A stretch of DNA of 64,000 nt from Bacteroidota bacterium (GTDB lineage Bacteria; Bacteroidota; Bacteroidia; UKL13-3). The DNA is taken from positions 145,234 through 209,233 of the forward strand of contig CANGVA010000002.1 in NCBI GenBank assembly GCA_947457395.1. The letters are read 5' to 3'. The notes below the pieces were generated by a model. It did no database searches and had not been told where the DNA came from. It was given only the letters and a program-made list of their open reading frames with translations. Both the position numbers and the translations under genes were made by a program. This document shows, piece after piece, positions 10,034 through 19,341 of the stretch (positions are counted from its first letter, which is position 1; every line of letters starts with the position of its first letter).

Positions 10034-10519
10034 ATGACTGTATCTGAATTTAATGAGTGCGTAGATTTATATGCTGATGGCCTATTTCGGTTCATTCTTA
10101 AAAATATGAAGGATGAAGAAAGGGCACGCGATGTGGTGCAGGATACCTTTGAAAAGGTTTGGCAACGCGTGCATGAGATACAAGCAGATAAGGCAAAATC
10201 TTATTTGTTTACTACAGCATACCATACCATGATTGATAATATCAGAAAAAATAAGCATACGACACCCCTTGAATCAGACCACGATGATATTATTCATCAT
10301 GACAACCAATATAACGATCTGAAATCCTTACTACAATTAGGGCTGCAAAAACTTAGTCCTGTGCAACGTTCGGTAGTTTTACTCAGAGATTATGAAGGGT
10401 ATTCATATGAAGAAATAGGCGAAATAACAGGCCTTAGTTCGGCTCAGGTAAAGGTATATATTTTCAGGGCACGTCTTTTTTTAAAAGAGTTTATAGGCAG
10501 CATGGATAAAGTATTATGA
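10034..10519 (+). CDS. ECF-type RNA polymerase sigma factor
   Basis: A 161-residue group IV sigma factor. Region 2 is recognisable by DVVQDTFEKVWQR followed by an AKSYLFTTAYHTMIDNIR stretch. Region 4 contains LSPVQRSVVLLRDYEGYSYEEIGEITGLSSAQVKVYIFRARLFLKEF, a helix-turn-helix for -35 recognition. It is immediately followed (4-nt ATGA overlap) by a membrane protein with anti-sigma features, the usual ECF pairing. A TAACTTTA sequence at 9993-10000 is a near match to the Bacteroidota -7 element. The target regulon cannot be read here; the downstream DUF2807-barrel gene is a reasonable candidate. Confidence 0.93.
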   Translation: MTVSEFNECVDLYADGLFRFILKNMKDEERARDVVQDTFEKVWQRVHEIQADKAKSYLFTTAYHTMIDNIRKNKHTTPLESDHDDIIHHDNQYNDLKSLLQLGLQKLSPVQRSVVLLRDYEGYSYEEIGEITGLSSAQVKVYIFRARLFLKEFIGSMDKVL

Positions 10520-11625
10520 TTAACAAACACAATTATGAAATATGGTTGATGGATTACCTTGATGGTAAACTCGGTGCTGCTGAGGTTAGAGAATTGATGA
10601 GTTTTCTCGAGCAAAACCCGGAGGTTAAAGTAGCTATGGAAAACCTTGATCAGGTGATACTGGAGAAAGAGGAAACAATATCGGCTTTCGATAAATCTTC
10701 ACTAAAGAAACCATTGTTTAGTGAAACAAAACACAATCACAACGCTTTGCTTGTAGGTGCAGTTGAGAACACACTGAGTAGGCAGCAGGAAGAAAAGCTA
10801 AAACACGCCATGGCTGCTTATCCTGAACTGATTAACGAATTGCTGCTATTTGAAAAAACACGTATTAAGCCAGACTTAAGTATTGTTTACCCCAATAAAA
10901 AGAAACTAAAGAAATCGCGACCGCTATTTACATCTTATTCCTCTTGGTTACAAGCTGCAGCTGCATTACTCATGATCAGTAGCATAGGTTGGTTTTTAAT
11001 TAAGCTGGATGATACCAAGCTACAAAATAGGGTTTCAGAAAGTAGGCCCCAAAAAACATTAGAAAGTCAAGAAATTGAACAAAGGGCAAATAAAAAAATT
11101 AGTTTAAATACCCAAAACCAAAAGGAAAAAACAAATCGTGTTAACGGGCAAAAGTTTGTGGCTCATGCGCATAAAAGGAATAGGCCAAATTTTAATAATG
11201 GTGTTCTCATACAATCTACATCTAAACAAATTACCCAACACACACAGGTAATAATTATTACACCAAAAATGGCATTGATTTCAAAATCAGTTAATGTTCT
11301 GAAGCCATTAAATATACCCAATCAAATTAACCAGATTGCTTATAGGCAAAGGCAAGAAAAGATGGAAGAATTTGTGGCGCTTCCGGATTTGATTTATGCA
11401 GGGGTTAAAGCGCAAAAGGAAAAGGTGCTGGTAGAAAACATAACGTCTACAAAACTAAAAACAGAAGACGCAGGGTGGCTTGCGCTTGCTTTTATCAATA
11501 AAATTACGCAGGCAAATATTCGGGTAGTGCGCACATTTAATGCAAAAGGCAAAACAAAAGGCATTGATATCAGTGCCAATGGTTTTGAATTTAAAATGGG
11601 CAAAAAAACCTCTAATCCTTTGTAA
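10516..11625 (+). CDS. Single-pass membrane protein, probable anti-sigma factor
   Basis: A 369-residue protein starting inside the stop of the ECF sigma gene. The N-terminal 110 residues are helical and acidic (YEIWLMDYLDGKLGAAEVRELMSFLEQNPEV), the pattern of Bacteroidota anti-sigma domains that bind the partner sigma factor in the cytoplasm. One transmembrane helix lies at about 145-163 (LQAAAALLMISSIGWFLI). The remaining about 200 residues, presumably periplasmic, are basic and Gln/Asn/Lys-rich with little apparent structure. Function is inferred from gene order and topology; no zinc-binding ZAS motif is visible. Confidence 0.75.
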   Translation: MINKHNYEIWLMDYLDGKLGAAEVRELMSFLEQNPEVKVAMENLDQVILEKEETISAFDKSSLKKPLFSETKHNHNALLVGAVENTLSRQQEEKLKHAMAAYPELINELLLFEKTRIKPDLSIVYPNKKKLKKSRPLFTSYSSWLQAAAALLMISSIGWFLIKLDDTKLQNRVSESRPQKTLESQEIEQRANKKISLNTQNQKEKTNRVNGQKFVAHAHKRNRPNFNNGVLIQSTSKQITQHTQVIIITPKMALISKSVNVLKPLNIPNQINQIAYRQRQEKMEEFVALPDLIYAGVKAQKEKVLVENITSTKLKTEDAGWLALAFINKITQANIRVVRTFNAKGKTKGIDISANGFEFKMGKKTSNPL

Positions 11626-11667
11626 CTTTTATATATTATAAACGTAACACCGTAAATATAATTGAAT

Positions 11668-13152
11668 ATGAATATCTGTAAACACTTTTTACTCTTGTTT
11701 CTGGGAGGAGCTTCTTTGCTACTATCCACAACCGTCAAGGCGCAAACAAGCGAACCGCTTGCTGATTTTGATAAGATACGCATAAGCGGACGCGCCAATG
11801 TTGAACTGATTCAGGCTGACAGAAACTCTTATTACTTAGATGCGTTTGATGGCCAAGAGAAGCCTATCGCTATCGATATACGTATAAATAATAAGATCTT
11901 AAACATTAACGGTTATGGCATGAAAAACCATATTAAGGTAAAAATATACTTTAAGAATCTGGAGGAGTTAGCATGTTCGGGAATTGCCACTATTACCCAT
12001 ACAGATACGCTCCGCACACAACGACTGCAAATTAAATCTGATGGAGCAGCAAAGATCAAATTGACTCTTAAGGTTTCAGAGCTTAAAGTTGATGCGGATG
12101 GCGCATCAGATATAACACTAGACGGAGTGGCAGAAATCTTTACCATTCAAGCGGATGGGGCCTCTTCTGTTAAAGCAGAGAGATTAATGGTAGACAAGGC
12201 TAATGCATCCAGCGATGGCACATCATCTATTAAATTACAAGTTACTCAAACAATTACCGCTAATGCAGATGGGGTTTCATCTATTCAATATATAGGTAGC
12301 CCTGCAAATAAAAATATTTCAGTAGATGGTATGGCACAAGTTAAAAGCCTATCAGACGGCAAGGCTTTCAGCAAAGATGATAACATGGGTGAGCAAGATA
12401 CGGTGCGTGTAAAAATTGGTCGCAAAAAGTTTCTTATCATTGATGGTGAATTAAATAACCTACACGATGCGGAAGAAGATGAGGAAACCGACTTATCTCA
12501 TAACCCATATAAAAGACGAAGCATGAAGAGTGTTTGGGGGGGTATTGAGTTAGGGATTAATGGTTTTACAACGCCTGATCTTAACTTTAGAATGCAAGAG
12601 GGTTACACAGATCTAAATACACATTTTGGTCGCTCTTGGTTCATAGGATTTAACTTTCCTGAATTAGATGGTCACCTCATACGTAACAAACTAGCTATTA
12701 CCACCGGACTTGGCATTAAATGGAGCTGGATGGAATTTAAGTCAAATAATATCATGCGACCAGATACCAATACTTTGGTTTTTATTCCTTCAGGCAACAA
12801 CCTGCAGGAAAACGAACTCAACACCTTTAACATCACATTACCTGTGTTATTAAAGCTTGCACCAGGCAACAAAAAGAAGGCAGACAAGGGCCTTCATATT
12901 GCTGCGGGTATAATCGCACATTATGTGGCCACTACTCGACTTAAAACAGTAACAGCCGATAATGGTTATGAAAAAACCACAAATTATGTTACCGACTTTG
13001 GTATAAATCCCTTCAGGGTTGATGGCACCATTAGATTTGGTTATGACTGGATCCGCTTTTTCGCCAACTATTCATTAACACCTTATATTGATGCAGCCAA
13101 GGCTCCTGATATCAGATTATTCACAGCAGGTGTGACACTCATTGGTTTTTAA
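11668..13152 (+). CDS. DUF2807 (head GIN) domain fused to outer-membrane barrel
   Basis: A 494-residue exported protein; ATG 11668 gives the signal peptide MNICKHFLLLFLGGASLLLSTTVKAQ (an in-frame TTG lies 6 nt upstream). Residues about 30-235 are a DUF2807 'auto-transporter adhesin head GIN' domain with recurring DGAS/DGxSSI turns every 19-21 residues, suggesting a right-handed beta-helix. A short acidic linker (DAEEDEETD) leads to about residues 290-494, an aromatic-strand region typical of the PorT/outer-membrane beta-barrel family. The fusion suggests a barrel anchoring a beta-helix. It follows an ECF sigma/anti-sigma pair by 42 nt. A G7 tract at 12536-12542 sits at the head/barrel junction. 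Confidence 0.82.
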   Translation: MNICKHFLLLFLGGASLLLSTTVKAQTSEPLADFDKIRISGRANVELIQADRNSYYLDAFDGQEKPIAIDIRINNKILNINGYGMKNHIKVKIYFKNLEELACSGIATITHTDTLRTQRLQIKSDGAAKIKLTLKVSELKVDADGASDITLDGVAEIFTIQADGASSVKAERLMVDKANASSDGTSSIKLQVTQTITANADGVSSIQYIGSPANKNISVDGMAQVKSLSDGKAFSKDDNMGEQDTVRVKIGRKKFLIIDGELNNLHDAEEDEETDLSHNPYKRRSMKSVWGGIELGINGFTTPDLNFRMQEGYTDLNTHFGRSWFIGFNFPELDGHLIRNKLAITTGLGIKWSWMEFKSNNIMRPDTNTLVFIPSGNNLQENELNTFNITLPVLLKLAPGNKKKADKGLHIAAGIIAHYVATTRLKTVTADNGYEKTTNYVTDFGINPFRVDGTIRFGYDWIRFFANYSLTPYIDAAKAPDIRLFTAGVTLIGF

Positions 13153-13178
13153 TTTTATAACGGTTTCTTAGGTTACAC

Positions 13179-13203
13179 CAGCATTTTTTACTGCTGTTTT
13201 TTT
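13179..13203 (+). terminator. Probable intrinsic terminator after the DUF2807-barrel gene
   Basis: A short stem (CAGCA at 13179-13183 with TGCTG at 13192-13196) is followed directly by seven T residues (13197-13203), 26 nt after the stop of the plus-strand gene. A second hairpin without a T run follows (CCACCTA 13207-13213 pairing with TAGGTGG 13222-13228), between the convergent genes. Confidence 0.55.
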
Positions 13204-13269
13204 ATGCCACCTATATAGTTTTAGGTGGTGGTAAAAGAGAAAGTTAACCATATTGGACAATAAATAGTA

Positions 13270-15186
13270 TTACTTTAACAGGGTTATGGTTCCATATTTG
13301 GTAAGCGGCTGCTCTGATGGAAACTTATAATCTATTAAATAAAAGTAAACTCCTTCGGTGCAATCCGCTCCACCTGATGTGCCGTTCCATTTATCTAGCT
13401 GATTTGTAGTTTCAAAAACAAGTTGGCCCCAGCGATTATAAACGAAGAGCCGATAATGCTCGAATAAACATTGAGTTGATGGGAAAAATTTGTCATTTAT
13501 GCTATCAGCGTTGGGTGTAAAGGTATTTGGAATAAAAATCTTGCAATCTTCTTTCGGAGGAGTTGTACAATCGGTGATATTTATGTTTTTATAAAGGGTA
13601 TCGGTTCCACAAGAAAACTTAACAATGGCCCTGACAAGAAATGTACCCGCTGCCGAAAATGTATGAACCTGAGCAATACCCATAGCCTCGTTATTTGCTC
13701 CACTACCCGAATCGCCAAAATTCCAGTTCACATCAATTATAGTTGAGTCTGCTGTTATTGAAAATTGCGTAGCCGATTTCAGACAAGAGTCATTAGATGT
13801 GGTTATTATACCCGAGCATGGTAATATGCAGTTAACAATTTCAATGTTAAGAAACAGCGTATCAGGACCACATTTATTTACTAATATAGCCCTTACCCTA
13901 TAACTGCCTGGTTTAGTAAAGATGTGGTTCACATTGTTGCCCGATGCGGAATTGCTAGCTTGAGAAGCGGAATCTCCAAAAAGCCAAGCGACACTGGAAA
14001 TACCCGTGGTGTCTCGTAAACTAAATTGGGTTGCTTTGCCAAAACAGGAATCCGCATAGCTAATGACATTGGGCTTGAAAAATGTGGTGGTATCATTTGG
14101 GTAATAAATCCATTTAGGAAGTCCGTAACCGCCTCCCGGGATTGTAGAACTTTCATAGCCGCAATTAGCTCCTGCTTTATTAGGACAAGAAATGAAACAA
14201 ATAGGCCCAGCATTAATATATATTTTGCCATCAGGACCAAGTTGCATGGTTGCATATGACATTCCTACCGCCACGCGATAAGCAGAGTTTTGAATAGCTA
14301 CTTCGTTGAGCTGCTTTATATTGTATTGATATATGGTGTTTATATCGCTTACATACAAAAATTCTCCGCTTGGTGAAAACTCAACCCCATAAACCAAGGG
14401 CACAAAATCTGAAGGAGGGGTCCATGATATAAGGTCGCTGACTACTCCTGTAGTGTTGTTGAAATCAAAGAGTTTAATTCTATTCTCAAAAAGACTTCCG
14501 CATGCCAATTTATTGAACTGCCTGTTAACCTTTAGGTGTCCTGCCGTGTTGGGCAGATTGCCGCCCACGGTAGAAATTACCGGGGTGGTTTGAATTCCTG
14601 CGCTTGTGACTTTAAAGCATGCAAACGTGCCGAAATCATGAGTAATAATCCAGTATCCGGAGCCATCCGCAACCGGAGCAACTTCTGCCCTTTCAGAACC
14701 CGTTTGAAAAAGGAAAATATTTTTTTGCCCAACTACCACATCTCCAAGCCCACTATTAAGAGACATATCTATCAAACTGTATCGCAAACCCCTACTATTG
14801 GCGGTGGTAGCGCCTTCATCTATGGTAATGATATAGAAAAGATTATTGCTGCCAGGCTTAGGAATTATAACCGCTGCCGTTGTAGAAGAAAGCATGGATG
14901 GCGTTCCGCCAAACAGATTATTCCCATTAGGCATGGGTTGATCATTAGCCCCCCAAACGGTTACTCCATCTGTGTAAAACAATAATTTACCCGTGTTTCT
15001 ATCTGCTACAGAGGCACCACCCTCCCCTGTTGCACTTGAAGATCCTGTAACAACAGAAAGGGGAGTACTATTAAAATCGATGCCACTACCATATCCAAAA
15101 CGCCACTGATTGTTTTGCTTTTGGGCGGCCAAATCTATATTAATGAACAAAAAGCCTATGAAAATGAAGAGAGCATTGCGTTTCAC
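13270..15186 (-). CDS. T9SS type B sorting-domain protein with PKD domains
   Basis: A 638-residue secreted protein with a signal peptide (MKRNALFIFIGFLFINIDLAAQ). About residues 25-370 carry repeated WD/NHL-like segments (YSLIDMSLNSG, VEFSPSGEFLYVSDIN, MQLGPDGKIYINAG) that suggest a beta-propeller. Two PKD-like domains follow (SVAWLFGDSASQ and DVNWNFGDSGSG). The last about 85 residues (FIPNTFTPNADSINDKF ... YNRWGQLVFE ... GVYFYLIDY ... GTITLLK) are a gliding-motility-associated, type B type IX secretion tail. It should therefore be exported through the outer membrane and exposed or released. The start is GTG, directly preceded in the mRNA by a run of ten U residues. Confidence 0.88.
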   Translation of the reverse strand: MKRNALFIFIGFLFINIDLAAQKQNNQWRFGYGSGIDFNSTPLSVVTGSSSATGEGGASVADRNTGKLLFYTDGVTVWGANDQPMPNGNNLFGGTPSMLSSTTAAVIIPKPGSNNLFYIITIDEGATTANSRGLRYSLIDMSLNSGLGDVVVGQKNIFLFQTGSERAEVAPVADGSGYWIITHDFGTFACFKVTSAGIQTTPVISTVGGNLPNTAGHLKVNRQFNKLACGSLFENRIKLFDFNNTTGVVSDLISWTPPSDFVPLVYGVEFSPSGEFLYVSDINTIYQYNIKQLNEVAIQNSAYRVAVGMSYATMQLGPDGKIYINAGPICFISCPNKAGANCGYESSTIPGGGYGLPKWIYYPNDTTTFFKPNVISYADSCFGKATQFSLRDTTGISSVAWLFGDSASQASNSASGNNVNHIFTKPGSYRVRAILVNKCGPDTLFLNIEIVNCILPCSGIITTSNDSCLKSATQFSITADSTIIDVNWNFGDSGSGANNEAMGIAQVHTFSAAGTFLVRAIVKFSCGTDTLYKNINITDCTTPPKEDCKIFIPNTFTPNADSINDKFFPSTQCLFEHYRLFVYNRWGQLVFETTNQLDKWNGTSGGADCTEGVYFYLIDYKFPSEQPLTKYGTITLLK

Positions 15187-15800
15187 AAAAAAAAAACAAA
15201 AGACACAGGGCTTTGTTCTGTCATTTTTTGGTAAGCCTGCTTACAAAATCATCTGTTTTATGTTTTTATTATGCTTGCCTTAAACAATGCATTTTCGTAT
15301 ACATTGTAAAACCCAAATAAATTTTATTTATGCGGGCATTGGTTGCATCGGTAATCTGAAGCATAAAGATATTGTTACTTAGGTCTGCTATGTTCATCTT
15401 TCTTTAAGAATGCGGGTTGTGCATATTCCGGTATTGGCTTTCTACATGTTAATTGGTCTTTTCCGCAAATATTACTTGAAAAATACGCACGCTTGCTTTT
15501 TTGTCCGAATGTTCTTTAATAGAAAGCTAATTATGAAAATATACATCCTTATCCGCAAGTTTGGTTTTGTTATTTCCCAAACAATTAGGCCTGCACACAA
15601 ACAAAAACACCCAGCAATACCAATCCAATGGGATATATCTACATCTATTTCAGCCCCGAGCTTTTTGTGTAAACACATTATTCCATTGGAATAGTTTTGG
15701 TACCAACCAAAGCAAAACCCAGATGACTTGCATTGTAATAATTATTAAAAACCCGTGCATCAAAGCTTGCCTGATTAAAGAAATTGGGGAAAAAGAGAAC
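15187..15800. other. 614-nt non-coding spacer
   Basis: An AT-rich gap between two minus-strand T9SS cargo genes. It begins with an A10 run (15187-15196) touching the GTG start of the gene to its left. I see no tRNA, known ncRNA or clear terminator. A minus-strand reading frame at 15472-15678 (68 codons, one hydrophobic segment) has no recognisable similarity. An 8-nt inverted repeat (TCCAATGG near 15623, CCATTGGA near 15683) is too weak to call. The spacer may hold the promoter of the left gene or remnants of a decayed gene. Confidence 0.6.
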
Positions 15801-17114
15801 TCACTTTTTTCTATATTTAATAACTGCGGTTGTGGTATCGGTTTGTATCTGCAGAACATATATACCGGCTGGTAGTTCAGTAATATTAAAATCTGCTGTA
15901 TAATACGTTTTTATCAATTTTCCTTCTACGCTGTAAAATTGCACGCTGCAAAATGTTTGCCCCAATACATTTATATGAACTACGTCTTCTGTTGGATTAG
16001 GGTAAACATCTATTTTGCGGCTTATGCCTAATGGCTCTGTTGTGCCAACGGTTTGGGTAATAGCAACCGACAGGAGCTGTGATGAGACCTGAAATGCCTG
16101 TGCAGGAAGCTGATTAATAAGCACACAAATAATTATTCCTGTTGCTGTATCATACATCATGCACGAGTTATAACCACCCCATATAGTGCCACCATGCTGC
16201 CAAACTGTTCTTCCATTTATCTCAGATTCTATGATGCCCATTCCGTATTTGCCTTGACCAACAAACGTAGTAAGCTCTTTAAAATAGGCTGGGCTTAATA
16301 CCTTCCCTCCCATCAAGGCTTCATACCATTTTATCATCTGTGTAGCATTTGAATACATAGCACCGGCCGACCAGGCTGCACTATTAAGCGCCTTTCTTGG
16401 CACGCCTACATTATTAGTTGATCCCTGCCAGGGGTGCGCAACCGCGTATAATACATTTTCATAAACACCAAGAAAGGTGCTATCCAAATTCAGCGGAATC
16501 AGAATGCTGTCGCGCAAAAGTTTACCATAACTTTTACCGGTTGCGGCTTCTGCAATCATGCCGGCTAACATATAGTTTGTATTACAATAATTCCACCCCT
16601 TTCCCGGTGCAAATAGCGGTGGTCCTAACCAGGAGATGAGTTCCGCGGGAGTAAAAATGCGGTTCGGATTAGAAAGAACTGAATCCATATAACCCGGTAC
16701 ATTGATTATATCAGCAAGCCCACTGGTGTGGTTGAGTAATTGCCGTATGGTAATATTGGGGTTGACATTGTTAAATGTCGGCAAATAACTACTGAGGGAA
16801 TCGTCTAGTTTGATGACGTTGTTTTGTGCCAGCTTAAGCAACAGCACCCCCGTAAATAATTTGGTATTACTACCTATACCAAACAATAATTCAGGGGTAA
16901 TAGGCTGGCCATTATTTGACATTCCCGATACTCCTTTCCACAAGCCTTTACCCGGATACAGGACGCAAGCTGAAATGCCTTTAACATTTGTGGCAAGGCG
17001 CATGCTATCAATGGTAACTTGCATTCTACTTGCCAATAGCGAATCTAATGGCTGCGCTCGCAATCCCATTAATCCTGCAACGCATATCAGATAAATTAAA
17101 TAATACTTCCTCAT
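15801..17114 (-). CDS. Secreted serine hydrolase (beta-lactamase class C-like) with T9SS type A tail
   Basis: A 437-residue protein with a signal peptide ending in LRAQP. The penicillin-binding/serine beta-lactamase fold is shown by SNTK at 82-85 (SxxK, nucleophile S82), Y176-C-N178 (YxN) and a late WQHGGTIWGG standing for the KTG box. Relatives include D-aminopeptidases, esterases and DD-peptidases, so the substrate is uncertain. The last about 75 residues (IDVYPNPTEDVVHINV ... GKLIKTYY ... LPAGIYVLQI) form a type A 'Por' secretion tail, implying export by T9SS and cell-surface attachment. It lies in a run with other T9SS cargo on the same strand. Confidence 0.9.
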   Translation of the reverse strand: MRKYYLIYLICVAGLMGLRAQPLDSLLASRMQVTIDSMRLATNVKGISACVLYPGKGLWKGVSGMSNNGQPITPELLFGIGSNTKLFTGVLLLKLAQNNVIKLDDSLSSYLPTFNNVNPNITIRQLLNHTSGLADIINVPGYMDSVLSNPNRIFTPAELISWLGPPLFAPGKGWNYCNTNYMLAGMIAEAATGKSYGKLLRDSILIPLNLDSTFLGVYENVLYAVAHPWQGSTNNVGVPRKALNSAAWSAGAMYSNATQMIKWYEALMGGKVLSPAYFKELTTFVGQGKYGMGIIESEINGRTVWQHGGTIWGGYNSCMMYDTATGIIICVLINQLPAQAFQVSSQLLSVAITQTVGTTEPLGISRKIDVYPNPTEDVVHINVLGQTFCSVQFYSVEGKLIKTYYTADFNITELPAGIYVLQIQTDTTTAVIKYRKK

Positions 17115-17270
17115 TTGTTGTTCGATACTTTAAGGTGAGATGCCATCCTTACGGAAAGGTTTAAAGAATTTCCTTTTTATGCACCTTACTTTGCTTCTAA
17201 CAAAATTTTATTTCGGTTACTACACAGCTGTTTTCAATAAAAACCTTGGTGCAAAAACAAGTAAAATCTT

Positions 17271-17687
17271 CTAGTCAACTATTTTTTCTACCTTACGTTG
17301 CTTAATAATAAACGCTTGGCCAAAAGTTAATTTTTTGGCGAGTGTTGTACCCGGTTGCACCACGCGCCAAAAGGGAGCAACCCCCCTGAACGATTTTGTT
17401 GTTGCATACTTCTCATAATTTGCTTCCGCAACAATGCGCAAAAAAATACCTGTGGTTAGCGGGCAGGTATATTCTGCACCGGCTTCCAATGCCAAATCTT
17501 TTCGCATGGTTTGAAGTGTTACTTTTCTCCCTTTCGGTATTTTTCGGATATAGCTTTCAATAATTGCAGGTGTAGCTATGAGCATCAGGCTACCTGCTGG
17601 TATATCAGCAAAGCCAGAATCTATGCGCTTTACAATTGCATCCTTTTTTTCATTTAGCTTTTCCAGCCAGGTTTTTTTTACCGCCAT
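17271..17687 (-). CDS. MGMT-like DNA-binding-domain protein
   Basis: A 138-residue cytosolic protein resembling the small Bacteroidota 'MGMT family' proteins. It has an N-terminal helix (KKTWLEKLNEKKDAIVKRI), then IPKGRKVTLQTMRKDLALEAGAEYTCPLTTGIFLRIVAEA. The last segment has the CP-x-TTG-x-F pattern that resembles, but is not identical to, the helical region near the PCHR active site of O6-alkylguanine transferases. The methyl-acceptor motif PCHRV is absent, so alkyl-transfer activity is doubtful; a DNA- or RNA-binding role is possible. The gene stands alone between T9SS cargo genes. Confidence 0.7.
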   Translation of the reverse strand: MAVKKTWLEKLNEKKDAIVKRIDSGFADIPAGSLMLIATPAIIESYIRKIPKGRKVTLQTMRKDLALEAGAEYTCPLTTGIFLRIVAEANYEKYATTKSFRGVAPFWRVVQPGTTLAKKLTFGQAFIIKQRKVEKIVD

Positions 17688-17803
17688 AAAAAGTGTCTCC
17701 GAGTTATTTGAAATTATTCTCTAACCATTTGCAATATACTAGCCGAAAAATGATGGTTGCTTTATTTTTTGAGTTCATCTATAAAACAAAGCTAAAGCCA
17801 AGG

Positions 17804-19165
17804 TTAATGGTGGCTTACAAGCAATTTAGTGCTAAAATTTTGGTTAACGCCTTCAACCAAAACAAAATAAACACCTGCGGGTAGTTCTTGCACTGAAATT
17901 GAACTACTTGTTGTCTCCTTTACTATTAATCCTGTTCTGTCCAGTATCTTAATTCGCAATATTTGCTGCTTGCCAGCACCTATTTGTATATGATTGTTTG
18001 AAGGATTTGGAAATACCGCAATTGGATTGGGTCCTATTACATCGTTGGTGCTATTGATTGTGCCACATAAATTATGTGTTCCCAGCTGATTTCTAAAGGG
18101 GCTATTAAGCATTACTGTTTGGGCTCTTGTTTTTTGATCGGTGGTAAACATATATTTACTTGGCCCTCTGGTATAATCCATAAAATTCATAAACATTTCT
18201 CCATCCGGGTTATTGGATGGCGATGCACAAGAGCCCGCATTCAAAGGATACACAGGCGTACCGGTATTTTCTGCAGAAGCTGGCGGAGTATCATCACAAA
18301 AATCGTTGCCACATGCTAAATCTCCCCAGATGTGGCGCAATCCCAGGTAATGACCTATTTCATGTGTAAGTGTTCTTCCGTCAATAAATGTTGAAACATA
18401 TGTACCTGCAGGAAATAGTGTGTAAGAGCCAACGGCTTTGGTAAAACACCAAATACCGTCTGTTGATTCGGTAGCATTACCAGGCAAATCAGGCAGACCG
18501 CTTAATGGGGGTACAGAAGAAACTCCTGCATAATTAAGCAAAGTGCTTTTGTCCGTAATCCAAACATTCAGGTATTTTTTGACATCCCAAATACTTTGTG
18601 GTTTTATGATGCTATCCAAATAGCTTTTCATGGTTGCTTGTGTGCTAAACTTATTTGGGTTGACCCAACCCTCCTGCAAATAATTAATTCGGTTAATGCC
18701 GGGTTCAGTTAATGAGTTACCATTGTTATCAATTGTTGCCAAACAAAATTCAATATTAAAATCGGCTATTTTAATACGGCCGTTCTGATCTATATTGGCT
18801 AAAGGTATTTTCTGATTATTTGCCCAATTTACAAACGCTGCAGCAGGATAGTTGGCTGCATTATAGCCATTACCTGAAAAATCCTGATTAATAATGGTAA
18901 CCTGTGACGCTATTTGTTGCTGCAGAATATTGGGATACGCTCCCACCGGTTCTCCTCCGTGTATAACATGAAAAACAACAGGTATTACATAATGGCTTGT
19001 CATAGTTTTACCATGCTTGTTTTCTGCCAATGGTTTTTTAATAAGCCCTTGAAGAACAGACTCCCAGCGGATACTAGGAGCTTCTGTGGCACAGCCAATG
19101 AAATCTACTTGTGCATTTGCCAGATTTGCTATTTGAAGCAATACCGACAATGAAATAATTCTCAT
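17804..19165 (-). CDS. Secreted M43 (cytophagalysin/pappalysin-type) metalloprotease, T9SS type A
   Basis: A 453-residue metzincin zinc endopeptidase. The zinc motif HEIGHYLGLRH (268-278) fits HExxHxxGxxH and is followed by the conserved WGD and a Cys-rich loop (ACGNDFCDDTPP). The Met-turn is in MNFMDYTRGP. The N-terminus is a short signal peptide (MRIISLSVLLQIANLANAQ). The last about 75 residues (PIAVFPNPSNNHIQIG ... RTGLIVKETT ... LPAGVYFVLV) are a type A T9SS tail. Such enzymes degrade extracellular proteins. The gene is divergent from the PhoD-like phosphatase, with a 176-nt shared upstream region. Confidence 0.93.
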   Translation of the reverse strand: MRIISLSVLLQIANLANAQVDFIGCATEAPSIRWESVLQGLIKKPLAENKHGKTMTSHYVIPVVFHVIHGGEPVGAYPNILQQQIASQVTIINQDFSGNGYNAANYPAAAFVNWANNQKIPLANIDQNGRIKIADFNIEFCLATIDNNGNSLTEPGINRINYLQEGWVNPNKFSTQATMKSYLDSIIKPQSIWDVKKYLNVWITDKSTLLNYAGVSSVPPLSGLPDLPGNATESTDGIWCFTKAVGSYTLFPAGTYVSTFIDGRTLTHEIGHYLGLRHIWGDLACGNDFCDDTPPASAENTGTPVYPLNAGSCASPSNNPDGEMFMNFMDYTRGPSKYMFTTDQKTRAQTVMLNSPFRNQLGTHNLCGTINSTNDVIGPNPIAVFPNPSNNHIQIGAGKQQILRIKILDRTGLIVKETTSSSISVQELPAGVYFVLVEGVNQNFSTKLLVSHH

Positions 19166-19341
19166 GTTGTATTTTGGGGGTTGGATAGCAAGATGAATAA
19201 AAGGTTTAATACCCTTTGATTGTTGTTGCAGATATGTAAATGTATAAAAACCATTCCGTATCTCATCAAATTACCGGGTGCATACTTGATATTGTTACAA
19301 TTTGTTGTGTTTATTTGAAACAGCTAAATACCTTTCTTAAC

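Noticed and set aside
15472..15678. 68-codon minus-strand frame with one hydrophobic segment
   Set aside because: No recognisable family, no promoter or start context; not supported as a gene.
19240..19341. Longer N-terminus for the PhoD-like phosphatase from ATG 19240
   Set aside because: The extension is not signal-like, whereas ATG 19342 directly gives a good signal peptide.
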